Origin: Delphinus delphis
Lineage: Eukaryota > Chordata > Mammalia > Artiodactyla > Delphinidae
DNA length: 64,000 bases
Assembly: GCF_949987515.2 (NCBI RefSeq)
Contig: NC_082684.1
Location: forward strand, 50,062,006 to 50,126,005
Direction of reading: 5' to 3'
This document shows positions 37,206 through 56,344 of the stretch, piece after piece. The notes under the pieces are model-generated. The model made no database searches, had not been told where the DNA came from, and worked only from the letters and a program-made list of their open reading frames with translations. Position 1 is the stretch's first letter; every line of letters begins with the position of its first letter. A program made the translations under genes and the position numbers.

Positions 37206-38284
37206 CTGTGGCAAAGGCAGTTTAAAAGGGAGAAAAGAAAAGTATATATCCTGCTTCATTAATAGCATTATGATAATCAACTTTGTTTACAGTAGTAATT
37301 TGTGAACATTTAAGAACAAATAACCCTGCAGAGTTTTTCAGTTTAGATTACATATTTAATGTGAATCTTTTGAAGAACCCAATTCTATATTCATCACAGG
37401 TTTCAGCATCATATTCTAGGTGGGCTTTGGGATTTACCTCAAATAGCCTCTCTTCATCTTTTGAGGTTGAAGGGCTAGTTGAGGCAGTGGCTCAGAGGAT
37501 CCAATTTTAATTCATTCTTTTCCCGTAGTGTTACCATTTATTTATCTCAACTAGATTCTTCAAAAACACACGGCAAATCCATCAGTTACAATTCTCTTTT
37601 TAAAGAGTATGTATAATTACACTCTTAATGCTGGGAGAACTGTAGCTATTACTTGCTACCTGGAGACCATAAATATTCTTAACTCCAAACTTTTATGAAG
37701 AATCTCAACTTTAGCTTCACTAAATTCCCCTAAATTTAACTGAAGACACTTCCAGAATGACATAGTGAGTTGATGATTATTCTAGGTGTGTTTATAATTG
37801 TCTCCCCTATCCATATTCAATTATTTGAACAGTGGACCATGGTGACCCTGGGTTGGTTAAGTGGACCATAGAGGACAACTGATCCCTAAGCAGCTGATCC
37901 AGAGGTTGACCTGGACTCATGCCAGGGCCTGGTACAAATGTAAAGTTCAAATAGAGACAATGTGAAGTGATCAGATGCTGTGTTTAGGGGTTTTACTAAA
38001 AGAGACAGTGCTATGACTTCAGATGGTGGTTTATATGTGCTCCTAACAAAGCCAGTGCTAGTCAAATGATAGGTTGTAAGTATGAAGTAATGAACACATA
38101 ATCGAATCACAATCAGCTAAATAAAAACTTGATTGTGTTTTCTCACTTAACAGCTTTAACTTTTAGGATAAGAAAAAGTGAAAACACTACCAAATCCACG
38201 TATGTTTGAAAAATATTGAAATGTTGACTGGAAAACAGTTGTGTAGGACTTTACATGTTATATTATAGTTAGCTGTTTGTATCT

Positions 38285-38886
<602 letters not shown>

Positions 38887-40114
38887 TCACGCAGTGCACA
38901 GTACAACTAGCAACTGTATCACAATTTTGCACTTAGCTAGTTGAATTTGTTAGAACACATTACTAATCCGAAGGAGCCTGCATTACGTTTTGTCAACCCA
39001 CATCTTTCCATACTCCATTTCTATCAGGCGGGATTATAAGTGGGACTGGTACTTCATAGGTGACTTATATAAAGCCTTTCTTAATTTGTATTCTCTTTTC
39101 GACATGGGAAGGAATATCCATGACTTAATCCAATTTCCTCAAGATGTGGAGGTGAACTGCAAACTCAGTTCATTCATAGAATGAATCCAAATTTAAGAAA
39201 ACTACTTACAGTCAAGTTCCTGTAGGAAATTTATTCTAACTACACTGAACTAATTTTGACCAAATGAAGTTTAATTTAAAACAATGAGCAATGCTATAAA
39301 GCCCTAAAGTAAAACTGTGAAAAACATTTCCTTCAGCAGTTTCACTGATTTTTGTTTGGAGCCCATTCGGTATTTTCTTCAAGAGACTAAATGGAAGCAT
39401 ATTAAGTGTTCTTGGACCAAATCTTCAACTTTTTTTTCAAAAGTTACATGGGAAATCTCTGTTACCCATACCATTCACTTCAGTTATTTGTGATTTAATT
39501 ATATAAAGGAGACTCTCATTCCACTTCCCCTTTAATTATGTTGTGAACACCATTCCATATACTATATTTCTCTTGATTCTAAGACTCTATCAATTTTGGA
39601 TGCAATTTTGATTTTATAACATTTTCAGTGGAAAGAAACCTCATCACATTAGTAGATACCATAATCATTAGATGCCTCCTAATTCAGAATGTTAAAAAGA
39701 GGAAATATAGTACTTAGAAATATTGGTCCTTGCAGTTTATTTTTTTCTAACAGGTTTTTATATTTAAGATAGAAATTGGACTGTGGAATGTAGGGAGGTA
39801 TAGTGGAGAGGGTAGCATATGTTATTTTAGCCACTAGATCTTATAAATAGTGGGAAAATCTGTACCCCTCCACCCCCGCAAAATGTGTGTGTTAGAAAGA
39901 GATAATTCATTTAAAATACATTTAAATTGTGCACACATCATGTTCTCTTCTTGACTTGTTTTTAAAATATTTTAGGAATACCATAAAAATGTGATACACA
40001 CAGTTTGAGAAAGAATAAGTGAAAACCACTTCTGCATGTGTATACAGGGTAACTTGGAAGAAAAAAGAATGAGCTCATGGAAGAAATACTGATTTTATTT
40101 GAAACATCATTTAA

Positions 40115-40470
40115 GGGACTTTCCTGGTGGCGCAGTGGTTAAGAATCCGCCTGCCAATGCAGGGGATGCAGGGGACATGGGTTCGAGCCCTGGTCCGGGA
40201 AGATCCCACATGCTGTGGAGCAACTAAGCCCGTGCACCACAGCTACTGAGCTTGTGCTCTAGAGCCCATGAGCCACAACTACTGAGCCTACGTGCCACAA
40301 CTACTGAAGCCCGTGCGCCTAAGAGCCCCTGCTCTGCAACAGGAGAAGCCACCGCAGTGAGAAACCTGCACACCAGAACGAAGAGCAGCCCCCACTTGAC
40401 GCAACTAGAGAAAGTTCACACACAGTAACGAAGACCCAATGCAGCCAAAAATCAATCAATTAATTAATTA
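40115..40470 (+). mobile_element. CHR-type SINE, long form, beside an ATL1 donor
   Basis: Sense copy from 'gggactttcctggtggcgca' to 'gaagacccaatgcagcc' and an (AATT)n tail. Perfect 13-bp target-site duplication AAACATCATTTAA at 40102-40114 and 40471-40483 (within one base). A 10-bp internal duplication GATGCAGGGG is also seen. Confidence 0.93.
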
Positions 40471-40502
40471 AAACATCATTTAAAATACTATTTAATTCTT
40501 AC

Positions 40503-40574
40503 CTCTTCCATTTTTTTATTGTATGTATCCTTGGCAGTTGCCACGGCTGCTAAATTGTTAGCTTCTGCTGTGGC
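40503..40574 (-). CDS. ATL1: ATL1 exon: three-helix bundle segment (24 codons)
   Basis: 72 nt, phase 0 both ends; acceptor TTTGTCCAAAG before 40574, donor GAG|GTAAGA after 40503. It reads [20 protein letters not shown] then KMEE, human residues 350-373, identical to the human protein as I recall it. This is the first helix of the middle domain, alanine-rich and amphipathic. A CHR-type SINE was inserted in the intron so that its target-site duplication ends 20 bp downstream of this exon's donor on the coding strand. Confidence 0.95.
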
Positions 40575-41383
40575 CTTTGGACAAAGTACAAAATATGATG
40601 TAAAATGGAATTCATATTTTATTAAACTTCCACAGGCAGTTTTCATATATGAGCATTATGTGCAAGAAATATGCAAGAACTCAAGGTCATCACATAATTT
40701 GAAAAGTGTTGAAATATTTCTACTACATCTTTTAAAATTAGTAAAATTAAAACTTCAAAATGCATAAAATATAGTTTACTCAATAAACCATAGTTCTAAA
40801 ATGAATTTTCATTTAGAAGATTATTCCTCTTTATAAATATTTTTAAGCCTTTCACCAAATACTGGGGGATCTATAAATCCAAACACATGGGAAATAATAT
40901 ATAGTACATTTTATATATACTAATATATATAAAAATATATCAACTTTAAGGATTACTGATAGAACAATGTATCACTGATAACAAAAAGAAACCATCAAGA
41001 ACTTAAGAAATTTAAGAAATAAGTATGGAAAAAGTGAGTTTTTCCTTTTCTAAGTATAGAGGCCACTTGTTTAAAACCTGCTTTTCTACTTCTTGTTACA
41101 TGTGTGAATCTAAACCACAGTCTGAGTCTTCTCTAAACAAATTTAGTACAAAGACAATGCAGACTCTTGTATCTCAGCATGCTAAGTGAGGCTGCTATAT
41201 GTGTATGTGAAAATGTTTAGATGAACACACAAATGGGTAGTTACTAGAAAAATAATCTTCCAATAAGTCATTCCATCTACTATTTTTATTTGGTGATTTC
41301 CAACAGCCAGATTGGAGCATATCGTTAGCTTAGCTTTAGTGACAGTATGTTTTAGAATGTCAAGCCTCCTGATGAATAAATAC

Positions 41384-41440
41384 CTGTAACATGGATTTGG
41401 GATGTGGTAATTCTTCACCTTGATAGATCTTTATATAAGC
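41384..41440 (-). CDS. ATL1: ATL1 exon: GTPase-to-bundle linker (19 codons)
   Basis: 57 nt, phase 0; preceded on the - strand by an A/T-rich tract ending TTTTAG and followed by donor CAG|GTATTT, a weaker-than-consensus 5' site. It reads AYIKIYQGEELPHPKSMLQ, human residues 331-349, identical to human as recalled. It is the short link between the GTPase domain and the three-helix bundle, where nucleotide-dependent rotation occurs in the family. Confidence 0.94.
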
Positions 41441-42577
41441 CTAAAAAAAAAAAAAAAGAAAAAGAAAAAAAAAGACTCATGTTCAAGTAATTGCGTTCAA
41501 TATTTCTCTAAGCCTGTTAAATTGTATTCTAAGGTCTAAGGTCTTGACGGTTCAAAAAAAAAAATAAGGTCTTGATAGTTTCAGGAACTGTTATCTCTTT
41601 CTCATACTTTAATTCCCTCTTTCTTAATTCTTGTTCCCTTTTCTGAAAGGTCCTCTTCACACATCTCCACTTGCCAATCCCACCCTTCTTAAAGGCTTAA
41701 CTCGATACCACCTCCTTTAAAACTTTCTCAGATCCCTCTGCTAGGAGTAACATTTCTTTTTCAGTTACTCACAGGAATTTGTACCTGCTGCTGCCACAAG
41801 CTTTATGGGCCCTGAGTCTCCTACTAAATTCTAAGCTCCTCCACAGTGTTTTATGCACAGCAAGAATTCAAATTTTAGATAAATAACATGTCATTTATTG
41901 CTGAAAGTGGTGAAGGTAAATAATCACACAGGAGACATACAACCACATTTTAAATGACAAAACGTGGATTTTAAAAATTGATATTTTAGTCCTTGGAGCA
42001 TCAATCTAAAAATTATATTGGTAACCGAAATCTACTACATATGTGTGTTGGTTACAAAAAAAAGTGTTGTATTTGGGGTTCCCTGAGGTAAATAGGTAAA
42101 TGCAAATTAAAATAGTTCCACTTCACATTGGCCCTTGGTGCAGAGAGCAGGAAGTGTGGAAGAATTTTCTCCAGGAGGAAGGCAAAGTATAGCCTGTTAG
42201 GGAAAATCTTCAGAATGAAGGTGAAATTCAGTATAGGTCATGACTGAAGACTAAGTGGTATGAACCCTGGGAAACACCTCCTCCCCCAAAAAGAGATAGA
42301 CTTTTCCAACTCCAGGATACATTTATGTTTCAAAATATATTTCCCTCAAGATGAAAGGCGATAGTAAAGTTACCTCAAGGAGTTTTCTCAAAAAATAATT
42401 TCAGAAAGCAAGCTCCTCTTGGGAGTCTAACCTTTTTAAAAATCATTTCTGTATATTCCTCATGCCTTTGCCCCTATATTACAAAGTCTATAATTTTTTG
42501 TTGTTTAAAACAGGAACCGCATTCCCAAACATGTCAAATCTAAGTACTCACAACTTCTCTAGAAATGAGAGTGATAC

Positions 42578-42705
42578 CTTGAAGTACTCCACCAGACCTC
42601 GGCAGGTGATTTTGTTCCCATTGATCTCTTTAATGTCTAGGCTCTCAGGACTAAGTAGCCAAGGAATGAGTATTTTCAAGTTTTTGATGAATTCTTCATC
42701 TATTT
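42578..42705 (-). CDS. ATL1: ATL1 exon: C-terminal part of the GTPase domain
   Basis: 128 nt; acceptor TTACTTGTAG before 42705, donor AAG|GTATCA after 42578. The first two bases complete the Glu codon begun in the previous exon; it then reads [20 protein letters not shown] and on to CRGLVEYFK, human residues 288-330. Human has Asp-Asp where this has Asp-Glu. These are the last helices of the GTPase domain. Open reading continues upstream of 42705 only by chance; the acceptor and protein homology fix the boundary. Confidence 0.95.
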
Positions 42706-47939
<5,234 letters not shown>

Positions 47940-48689
47940 CTAAGAAACAATAAGAAGAAAAGATTGTTAAAGGAACTCTAAATTTCCTCCCTCTGTTTTT
48001 TATTGAAATATATTAGATATTATTGTCATTTGAATAGTGTTCTTCTCCACATAATGGAATTAATAAGCAAACATAAAACCTAAGAAAGTTGTTTCTGAGC
48101 AATCTCCCCGCTCTGAGATCATCCTCCCTGTTTGCACTGAATGTGAACAGAAACCTGCTCCCAAACTGATTATTAAAGTTACATAGTGCCATTCAGCCAG
48201 TTTGGGGCATGTCTGTCAGTTTTCAGGAAGCTTTTTATGAAGATTCAAGTTTTATTTGAGGAAAGTTTTCTCCTTTCATCTGTCTAAATATTTTTCCTCT
48301 ATTACATTTGTTCTACCCTCTTCTGCAGGGGCTCTCATTATGCATATCTGGTAGGCAGAGGGGTGAGAATCCAGGTTTTGTGGGGCCCTGAAGGTTATAC
48401 AATCTGGGTCGGGGGAGGGCTCAATAGGAAAAAGGTACAAAAATGGGCTTGAAAGTTAATATTTGTTTAGAGTAAGATACCTCTGTAATACTTTTTTTCC
48501 CCAAGTTTTCAGCTGCAAATGCTTTGATCACTTCTTCATATGATAGTTTTGAAATATTTTCTGTTGGAAAGCTAATTCAGTCTTTCCTCTAACAAGGGCA
48601 AAACTTTTTATTATAAAAATGTTTTTATTATTAATAGTTTAGAAATATTTCAGCTTCACAATTTGTTATTTGTAATATCATATACATTT

Positions 48690-48815
48690 TTAGTTTCTTC
48701 ATCTGTCAAACAGAAATAATAATGGAACATGTCTCACAGGAATACTAAATGAGATAATATATATAAGGCATTTTGAACAGCGCCAGGCACCTAATGCTAT
48801 GTTAGCTATTTGATT
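48690..48815 (+). mobile_element. MIR fragment
   Basis: 'tagtttcttcatctgtcaaa', 'gaacagcgccaggcacctaa' match the MIR core and 3' pattern. Confidence 0.5.
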
Positions 48816-48974
48816 TTGATTTCAGTGGCCACATAATATTTTCGTACACGGATAGGCCATAGTTTATTTTGCCATTCTCCTAGATGTCTTCCAGTTTTTC
48901 TATTATTCTAAGAAATACATTGATAAACATTCTTGAAGCTGAATATTTGTTCACATCCAGAAGGATTTTATCAG

Positions 48975-49078
48975 GAACTGTTTCCCAAATTAGAGTAATC
49001 ATTAGAATCATTCAAGAGGCTTCTAAAAGTACAGAATTCTTGGGTCCCACCCCATACCTACTGAAACCAAAGTAAGAG
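48975..49078 (-). mobile_element. hAT-Charlie (MER5-like) fragment
   Basis: 'attcttgggtcccaccccat' followed by 'acctactgaaaccaaagt' is the MER5-type signature. Short and old; orientation tentative. Confidence 0.5.
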
Positions 49079-49079
49079 T

Positions 49080-49310
49080 AGCTTTCATTTATTGAGTGCC
49101 TATTATATACATGGTATTTCATGCACTCCTGCAACAGCCCCAAGAGAGGTTATAATTTATTATTCACCTTAAAAGAGATATATAAAGATCACCTCCACCC
49201 TCACCTGACATTAAGTAATATGCCCAAAGCCACATAGCCAGAGTGGAAGAGTTGGCATTTAAACTGGGGACTTATTCAAAATCCCTGCTGCACTGCCTCA
49301 AAGTTAAGTA
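49080..49310 (-). mobile_element. MIR SINE
   Basis: 'tttattgagtgcctattata', 'gcaacagccccaagagaggt', 'caaagccacatagccagagt': antisense MIR pattern. Confidence 0.6.
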
Positions 49311-50040
49311 TAAAACATATAGTTTACAATTTGAGACATTAAAGCACTCTTTTATAAGTTAGATTAAGTTATACTTCAAATTTTAGTTTCTGTAAAAATG
49401 TAGGAAGTTGAGAAAAAGTAAGAATATGTAATGAAATTAGCTATCTTTAAATATTCTAAGAGTTTACATCTTTGGGTTTCTAATTGAAGCTTTTAGTCTT
49501 CCCCATTAAAATTTATTATCTCTTTTAAGCTATAGGTTCCTTTTTCATCCCTTTTTTCCCTTTACAGTTTATCTGTTGAAGAACCTGGGAATTTGACATG
49601 TAGAGATTCCCACAGTCTGGACCTTGCTGACTGCATATTCACGGGGCAGTTCAACATGTTCTTTTGTCCTCTGGATTTCCTGCAAATTGGCAGCTGGATG
49701 CAGAGGCTTGATCTGACTCCGGTTTTATTTTTTTGGCAAGACTACAGGAAGCAGAGTGTTCTTTTATTAGGAGGCACATAGTATATGATTATTTCTCCTT
49801 TGGTGAAGTTATGTCATCTTTGCTTAACTGAAGCTCATTCTTCAGTAGATTTCTCATTAAGGGCTCATGGAAACAACATTCTTTGTGTTCTTACACGCTG
49901 GTAACACTTTGTGCCCTTTATAAGTGAAAGTCAGCTTTGCTGGATATAAAATCCTTGGCTCACATTTTCTTACCTTAAACAGGGACACTTCTTAGTTTGC
50001 ATTATGGATATTTCTTGTTTCACTACAGTGAAAGCCTGAC

Positions 50041-50260
<220 letters not shown>

Positions 50261-51448
50261 CTGTGGATTCTTGTGGGGAGAGGAGAGGTTCTTGTGGAGA
50301 GGAGGCTTTTAAAACACCTATATACACTATCTTTAAATAGTTCACACTATCTTTAGATAGATGGCCATTCTTTTGTCAAAATATGATAATTTGTATCTAG
50401 AACACTTCTACCTAAAACATGCATTTTGAAAACAGAGGTTAGCTAAGAAGCAACTTTTGCGAAATAGAGGCTCATGAACCAGGATAAATAAATGAAACCA
50501 ACTATGCGGATTTGGCAATTTTCACATTTTTCTTGGGAGCGTTTAGTTTCATTTCTTGGTCTTTTTCACTGGGCATCTTCCCAAGTCAACATAATGAGGA
50601 CCATGTGTAGAACAGGATCAAAGATGAAGTCTTATTTTCTTAATAAGCAATCTATATTCTATCTCCCTATAGTGTCAAAGTCCAAGTTCCCTGCCTAATG
50701 GTCCCATCCAGTGACGTGCCGGTGTAAACTGGCTCTCCAGCAGCAGCAACATGCCTTGATTTGTAGCATTTGACAATTTCTGTTGTGCAAACTTGCCTAC
50801 CATGGCTGATGTCAAGCTACTAACAGTTTAATACTTGGCTTATATAATTCCTGAATATTTACTAGTCAGCTCTCAAAGTGGTATGAGCCAGCTACAGAAC
50901 CACCACTGGCCCCATCCCCTCCCAAAATAATTTGTATGCTTTACATTTATCCTGTATGGAATGCTATAAATCTCAGTTCTTATTTCAAAAGCCATCCATT
51001 TTTCCACACTGCTGAATTTTGATTTGTTCATACATATAGGTAGAGATAAAAAATCAAGGATACAGATTACCCTAATTTGCTCAGATAAGAATATCTGAAG
51101 TCATACTTTTTAAAATAAATTAAATCCAGTCAGGCAACTGGGGCAAATGATGGACCTACACCATGCGTATCCTACAAATGATCATATTTTTTAAATCATG
51201 AAAAACATCATAACCTTTGTTTATTTCCCTTTGGAGACCATAGCCTTTAGGAAATTATTCAAAAGGAGTGCTATAGCACTACTATTAGTAGTAATGAAAA
51301 TGGAAAAAAACCCCCAAATGCTTAACAATTAATTGGGAATGGCTATACAAATTATGGCATATTAATATATTACATAGCTATTAATATTACAAAATGTGGA
51401 ATATATCAATACATGTGTTGATTATATCAGTATAAAAAAGCCATGTGG

Positions 51449-51648
51449 GGGCTTCCCTGGTGGCGCGGTGGTTGAGAGTCCGTCTGCCGATGCAGGGGAC
51501 ACGGGTTCGTGCCCCGGTCCGGGAAGATCCCACATGCCGCGGAGCGGCTGGGCCCGTGAGCCATGGCCGCTGAGCCTGCGCGTCCGGAGCCTGTGCTCCG
51601 CAACGGGAGAGGCCACAACAGTGAGAGGCCCGCGTACCGCAAAAAAAA
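51449..51648 (+). mobile_element. CHR-type SINE, short form, CpG-rich
   Basis: Sense copy from 'ggggcttccctggtggcgcg' to 'gaggcccgcgtaccgc' and an A tail. Nearly all CpGs present, suggesting a recent insertion. Target-site duplication not clear. Confidence 0.92.
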
Positions 51649-51784
51649 CCCCAACTATATAAAACAATGTTATTTGAATTATAATGCTAAATTTATGTAC
51701 ACATCTATTATAAATACATGAAAATACTCCCAAACTCCCAGGAAAAAACTCTTGTAGAGCCATGTAGCCAGTAAATACCTAAAC

Positions 51785-52258
51785 TGGTTGTAACCTGTTT
51801 AATCAATCAATTTCAGTTTTAATTTCAGTTTCGGGTAATAAGTAAATACTATAACTTGTTTTAAACCCATCTAATTAAGTAACAACTCACTTCAATCAAC
51901 AGCCCACTGAAAGCCAACCAGTGACAGCTTCATACTTTAAAACTCAGTCAAGTAGCAGAAGACTCGCTCCAGAAAACTGACTGAGGCTGGTGTCAACCCG
52001 TTTCTCACCTCTATAACCAACACGAAACATGCTTCTGTGTACGACAAAAAATCATTCAAAAACTGATGTCAACCCATTCTTGTTTCTTTAAACCATGAAA
52101 ATCCAAAACAAACAAGCCCCTAAATCCTGCATATAATCGTTAGTTTGTTATGCTCAATGAGACTGCGCCTCACAAGCATAACTCTTTTACTTAACTCGCC
52201 AATAAATTCAGCTTTGGTTTTTGTATCAGATTTTGAGTGACGGTCTCATCCTCTGGCA
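51785..52258 (+). mobile_element. Probable class I ERV 5' LTR
   Basis: AATAAA at 52201-52206 followed by 'ttcagctttggtttttgtat', a U5-like segment and a terminal CA at 52257-52258. The left edge is a guess at a TGTAACC string. It fits an LTR because a primer-binding-site-like sequence follows at once. Confidence 0.5.
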
Positions 52259-52262
52259 ATTC

Positions 52263-52280
52263 TAGAAGTTCCACTGAGAC
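52263..52280 (+). other. ERV primer-binding-site remnant, tRNA-Gln type
   Basis: TAGAAGTTCCACTGAGAC agrees with the complement of the tRNA-Gln 3' end at all but a few transition positions (starting TAG instead of TGG). Four bases separate it from the LTR end. Confidence 0.45.
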
Positions 52281-54660
52281 AGTTTTAAGTGCTCTCACTT
52301 GGCAGCTTTCCCTATGACCCTCAGACTAACATGTGCATTCTCCCTGTCCTTTGTTCCCAAATTTCATTTGTCCTTCAAATTTACTTGCAGGTGAATTTAT
52401 CTCAACAACGATCTGATCTGAGTTCTGATTTGTTTCACTGAGCTCTTGTTGCTAATTTGTTATCCTAGGATTTTTGTTATAAAGACTCAGTGGATCTTTA
52501 TATGGGTCATTAGTTCTAAGTCTTTGTTTAACCTTTAGTTTTGGAAGTATACTCATTTTATAAATAATTATACCTAATTTCTGTATAAGGTTATTAGAAC
52601 TTTTGGTTTAGAGGTATACTATTTAGGAAATATTTTTGCCATTAATCTGTTTATGGTTTTGCTACTTGCTTTACCTTCTTTTGTTTGAAAATTTGTACAA
52701 AGTCTTGTCTCATGGATTTTACCTTGAATTGTCTTTTGTCACTGAATGTACAAGGAAGTGCTCTATAAAGGACAGATAGAGGCAAAGGCCTAAAAAGTCC
52801 CCAGATTAATCAGGATGCCCCAAAGACTAATGGCTGGAGGTCGGTTAAACTAGCAACAAATTTATGCAGAAATAATTAGTCAAATTTTTCCTTGGTTCCT
52901 CTAACAAAGCTTTCAAGAGGACACTCTCACTCTTGTCAATTTGCGAGTCTCTTTGTTTACTCCATAATGCAGGATCAATGATTGTCAGATTATTGATCGT
53001 ACAGCACTGTTCTAACCTCTCATTGCTTGAGGAACCAGATGCTTTTCATAAACACACAATTTGACCAACTTGTTTGTTATAGGCTTGTATATATCAAAGT
53101 TGCAATCTCCTCCTGGAAGAATTTCTGCTTCCTATTTGCATTGCAGTATAAGCCTAATATTTGCACTTACAATAATAAATGATCTTTTAAAAAATTTAGA
53201 ATAACATTGTGTTGAGCTTTGGACATGTCAAAATAAATAATTAATACAGTTTAGAGGTGCTCTATAAAAATGAAGAGAAAATATCAAACGCTCATTAGTT
53301 AGCTTCTTTGATTAGTAAACTGAGGCCTCAAAACAAACTGCTGACTCCCAAATAATCTGTTTGATTCTCTAACTTTCTGAAATTACCCTCCCGTATCTCT
53401 CTCTACTCAGTTTTGTCTTCACCAATCACTTCACCCCTTCAATTCCTTCTGCTCCTTCCCCTGACCTCCTAAACCATTTCCTAAGGAATTTTTGCAGGAA
53501 AAAAAGTAGTCACATTGCCCCAAACTACTTAAAATTGCTAGACCAGAAGGCTGTTGTAAAGAAGCTGAATTTAAACCCTGGTCTAGAGTTCAGTTTTAAG
53601 GAATTTCTTTTAGCCCAGGAAGACAGAAATTTGCTGCAGAATTCAGGATTTTGTTACTTACTGTCCTGAACTATCAGTTATTTTCCAACTAGTTCACTTA
53701 ATTGTTAGTCCCTCAGGTGGGAAAAAATGGTTAAAAGCAGTAGGGTAAGAAAGACCAGAAGGACATTTAAATAACTCAGGTCATTACAAAAAAATTTTTT
53801 AAATTAAAATTTTTTAATAGCCTTTCAAGGGCAAGAAAAATAGAAAAAACACCACACAAGGCCGTTTCAGAAGACTTTCTCTTCAAGATGAATTGGACAT
53901 AGATTCAAAATTGTGAACAATATAAGAATGAATCAATAGGAAACGTTAAAAATAGACTTCAGGAGATTTTCAAACAATACTCCAGGTACCTAAATAGTCA
54001 AAGTAAAGGGAACCTTGTCTTCTCTTTCTAAAATGTGCTCAGACATAAAATACAGGAATCAGAAAAAAACTTGAATGAGAAATTATCAACTTAGAAATTT
54101 CCAATTTATGGGTGGCTTTTCAGAGGGGCTTGGATAATTAACAAGGTAGAAATAAAAAAAATTTGTGGCCCTCCAGATAAAAACGACCAAAATATCCTCT
54201 GTTCTCTAAGACTCGGGGAGCCTGTCCATAAGGACAGATATTGCAAGCAGAAAATCCACTGGAAGAAACAAAGTTTCATATTAGCTAAAGATACCTACAG
54301 TGTTTATGATTCAGAAAGAAACTGAAGAATCTCTTTGAGTAAAAGTCTCTAAGGATATAGACAGAAAAAGTAGAGAAGACTCTATAAGAGTCCAGATTAA
54401 CCCCTTTCAAATTATCTTAAATCTTTCTTTTTTATATACACAAAAAGATTAGGTCATGGTAGGTATTAAATCAGCAACACGGTCAACAACAAAGACTCAT
54501 TGCCTTTTATGGCCTATTCCTTGTTTCTGTAGCCAAGGCTTATCCTCCTTGCCTCAGAGCAGTTGCAGCCTTGTTAATTACTTGAAGCATCTACAAACTG
54601 TACTAGCACCACCTTTAAATCTGATGGTACAACATACAATCACTATTGCTAACTGAAAAC
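52281..54660 (+). pseudogene. Decayed ERV internal region (gag and pol traces)
   Basis: A capsid-like trace (KFAAEFRILLLT) is read at about 53625-53670, and a connection/RNase H-proximal pol trace (AYPPCLRAVAALLIT) at about 54535-54580, with stops and a frameshift soon after. Order and orientation fit a + strand class I provirus 3' of the LTR. Most of gag-pol and all of env are missing; no 3' LTR was found. No function can remain. Confidence 0.5.
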
Positions 54661-55024
54661 ACCTCACTTTTTTCTGTTCGTCTTAACTAATGAAATGTGT
54701 TGGTTTTTTTTTTTTTTGGTATTACCATCCATTGATTTAATACTTTCAATTCAGAAACTCTACTAACTTTATCCACTGAAAGATAATTTCATGATGGTGT
54801 TTCTGCAGTTCAAGAAGGGCCATGGCACCTAGTATAAATATTTTGGACACTCTCACACCAATTTATGACTTACTCTTTCTTAAAAATGTAAAGAGGTAAT
54901 ACTAGGCTGGATACATAATAGCACACCAAATCCTGAATCCACGTATTTCAATTTTGAGTCTAATGAGTTTACTTGTATAAAAACTATACACAATCCTAAA
55001 TATGCATATAACACCATAATTAGC

Positions 55025-55195
55025 AAACATTAATTGGACATCTGCTGTATGAAAAGTAGGTGCTCTAGACTAAAAAAAGTAAACTACAAAGCTCCTGTTC
55101 TTAAGATATTTATAATTTAGTTAGTGGGATGGGATGTGCACATTCAAATATAAGACCACAGCTATAGCTCAGTAAGTGCCTAGGATTAGAAGGAG
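55025..55195 (-). mobile_element. L2 fragment
   Basis: 'ttaattggacatctgctgta', 'gctcctgttcttaagatatt' follow the antisense L2 3' pattern. Confidence 0.4.
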
Positions 55196-55214
55196 GAAGA
55201 GAGACATTAAGGGG

Positions 55215-55350
55215 TGGTGGTGAAGTGCAAGGGCTTTGAGCCTGTGGCCTAGGTTGAAGGCCAGCTCTGCAACTTAAGGATACACGTGACCAAGGACAAG
55301 TTTCTTAATTACTTTAAGCCGTGGTGTTTCCTCATCAGTTAAAAAACAGA
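55215..55350 (+). mobile_element. MIR SINE
   Basis: 'gtgcaagggctttgagcctg', 'aggacaagtttcttaattac', 'gtgtttcctcatcagttaaa'. Confidence 0.6.
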
Positions 55351-55437
55351 AAGAAAAGAATAAAAAGGAGTAACAACATTACTTATTTTATATAACTATA
55401 ATGAACATTCATTTGAATCATGTAAGAAACATATTTA

Positions 55438-55640
55438 GGGCTTCCCTGGTGGTGCAGTGGTTGAGAGTCCGCCTGCCAATGCAGGGGACACGGGTTCGTG
55501 CCCCGGTCCGGGAAGATCCCACATGCCGCGGAGCGGCTGGGCCCATGAGCCATGGCCGCTGAGCCTGCGCGTCCAGAGCCTGTGCTCTGCAACGGGAGAG
55601 GCCACAACGGTGAGAGGCCCGCGTATCGCAAAAAAAAAAA
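55438..55640 (+). mobile_element. CHR-type SINE, short form
   Basis: Sense copy from 'gggcttccctggtggtgcag' to 'gaggcccgcgtatcgc' and A11 tail; CpG-rich body. Confidence 0.92.
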
Positions 55641-56344
55641 GTGCTCCATAAATTATTACTATGTAGGCCTTCCAGACATTTCAGGTACCTACCTGTGGCC
55701 ATTGGGAGAATCCTGGTCTACACTGCTTACCTAATTCTGTGTAACCAGATGAATATTTTATTCTAATTTCATGTAATTCTCAGATCACCTAAATTGCTCT
55801 CCGAACAGAACATGGGATAAGGCAACTTTCTCAGACAGAGAGAAGGCTTTTCCCTTTCCTCAGCCCTACCAATGTGTCTTTTCCTTTCATTTACAGCCCA
55901 AGGAGCCAAACAACAGCTTCTCATTTTCTCAGTGAAATCATGGATTTCTCTGGTATGACTTGGCAGTTGCAGTCATCATAGATATTTGACCAAGGATGTT
56001 TTGTTTCAAAGTCACTGAAATCACTATCAAAGAATTTTATTCTGTAGAGGAACACTCTTAAATCATGGGAATAAAGGGTCCTTAAATATAATTAAGTAAA
56101 CTAGTGTAAAATAATTCCTAATTTGCCATATGTAGGCCTAATTTGAATGGGAAATTGTGAGAAACAGGTTTATCCTAATATAATAGTACATTATTATATG
56201 CTTCCTCTACTATTATTTTCTAGCAATCTTCAGTTTAACCTTAAAACTGGCATGGACTAGCTCCTCTCAAATAATACAAATCCACTGAAAAGAACATGAA
56301 GAATTGAGTTTCACTCTTATCTCACAAAGAGAATTCAGATCTTT

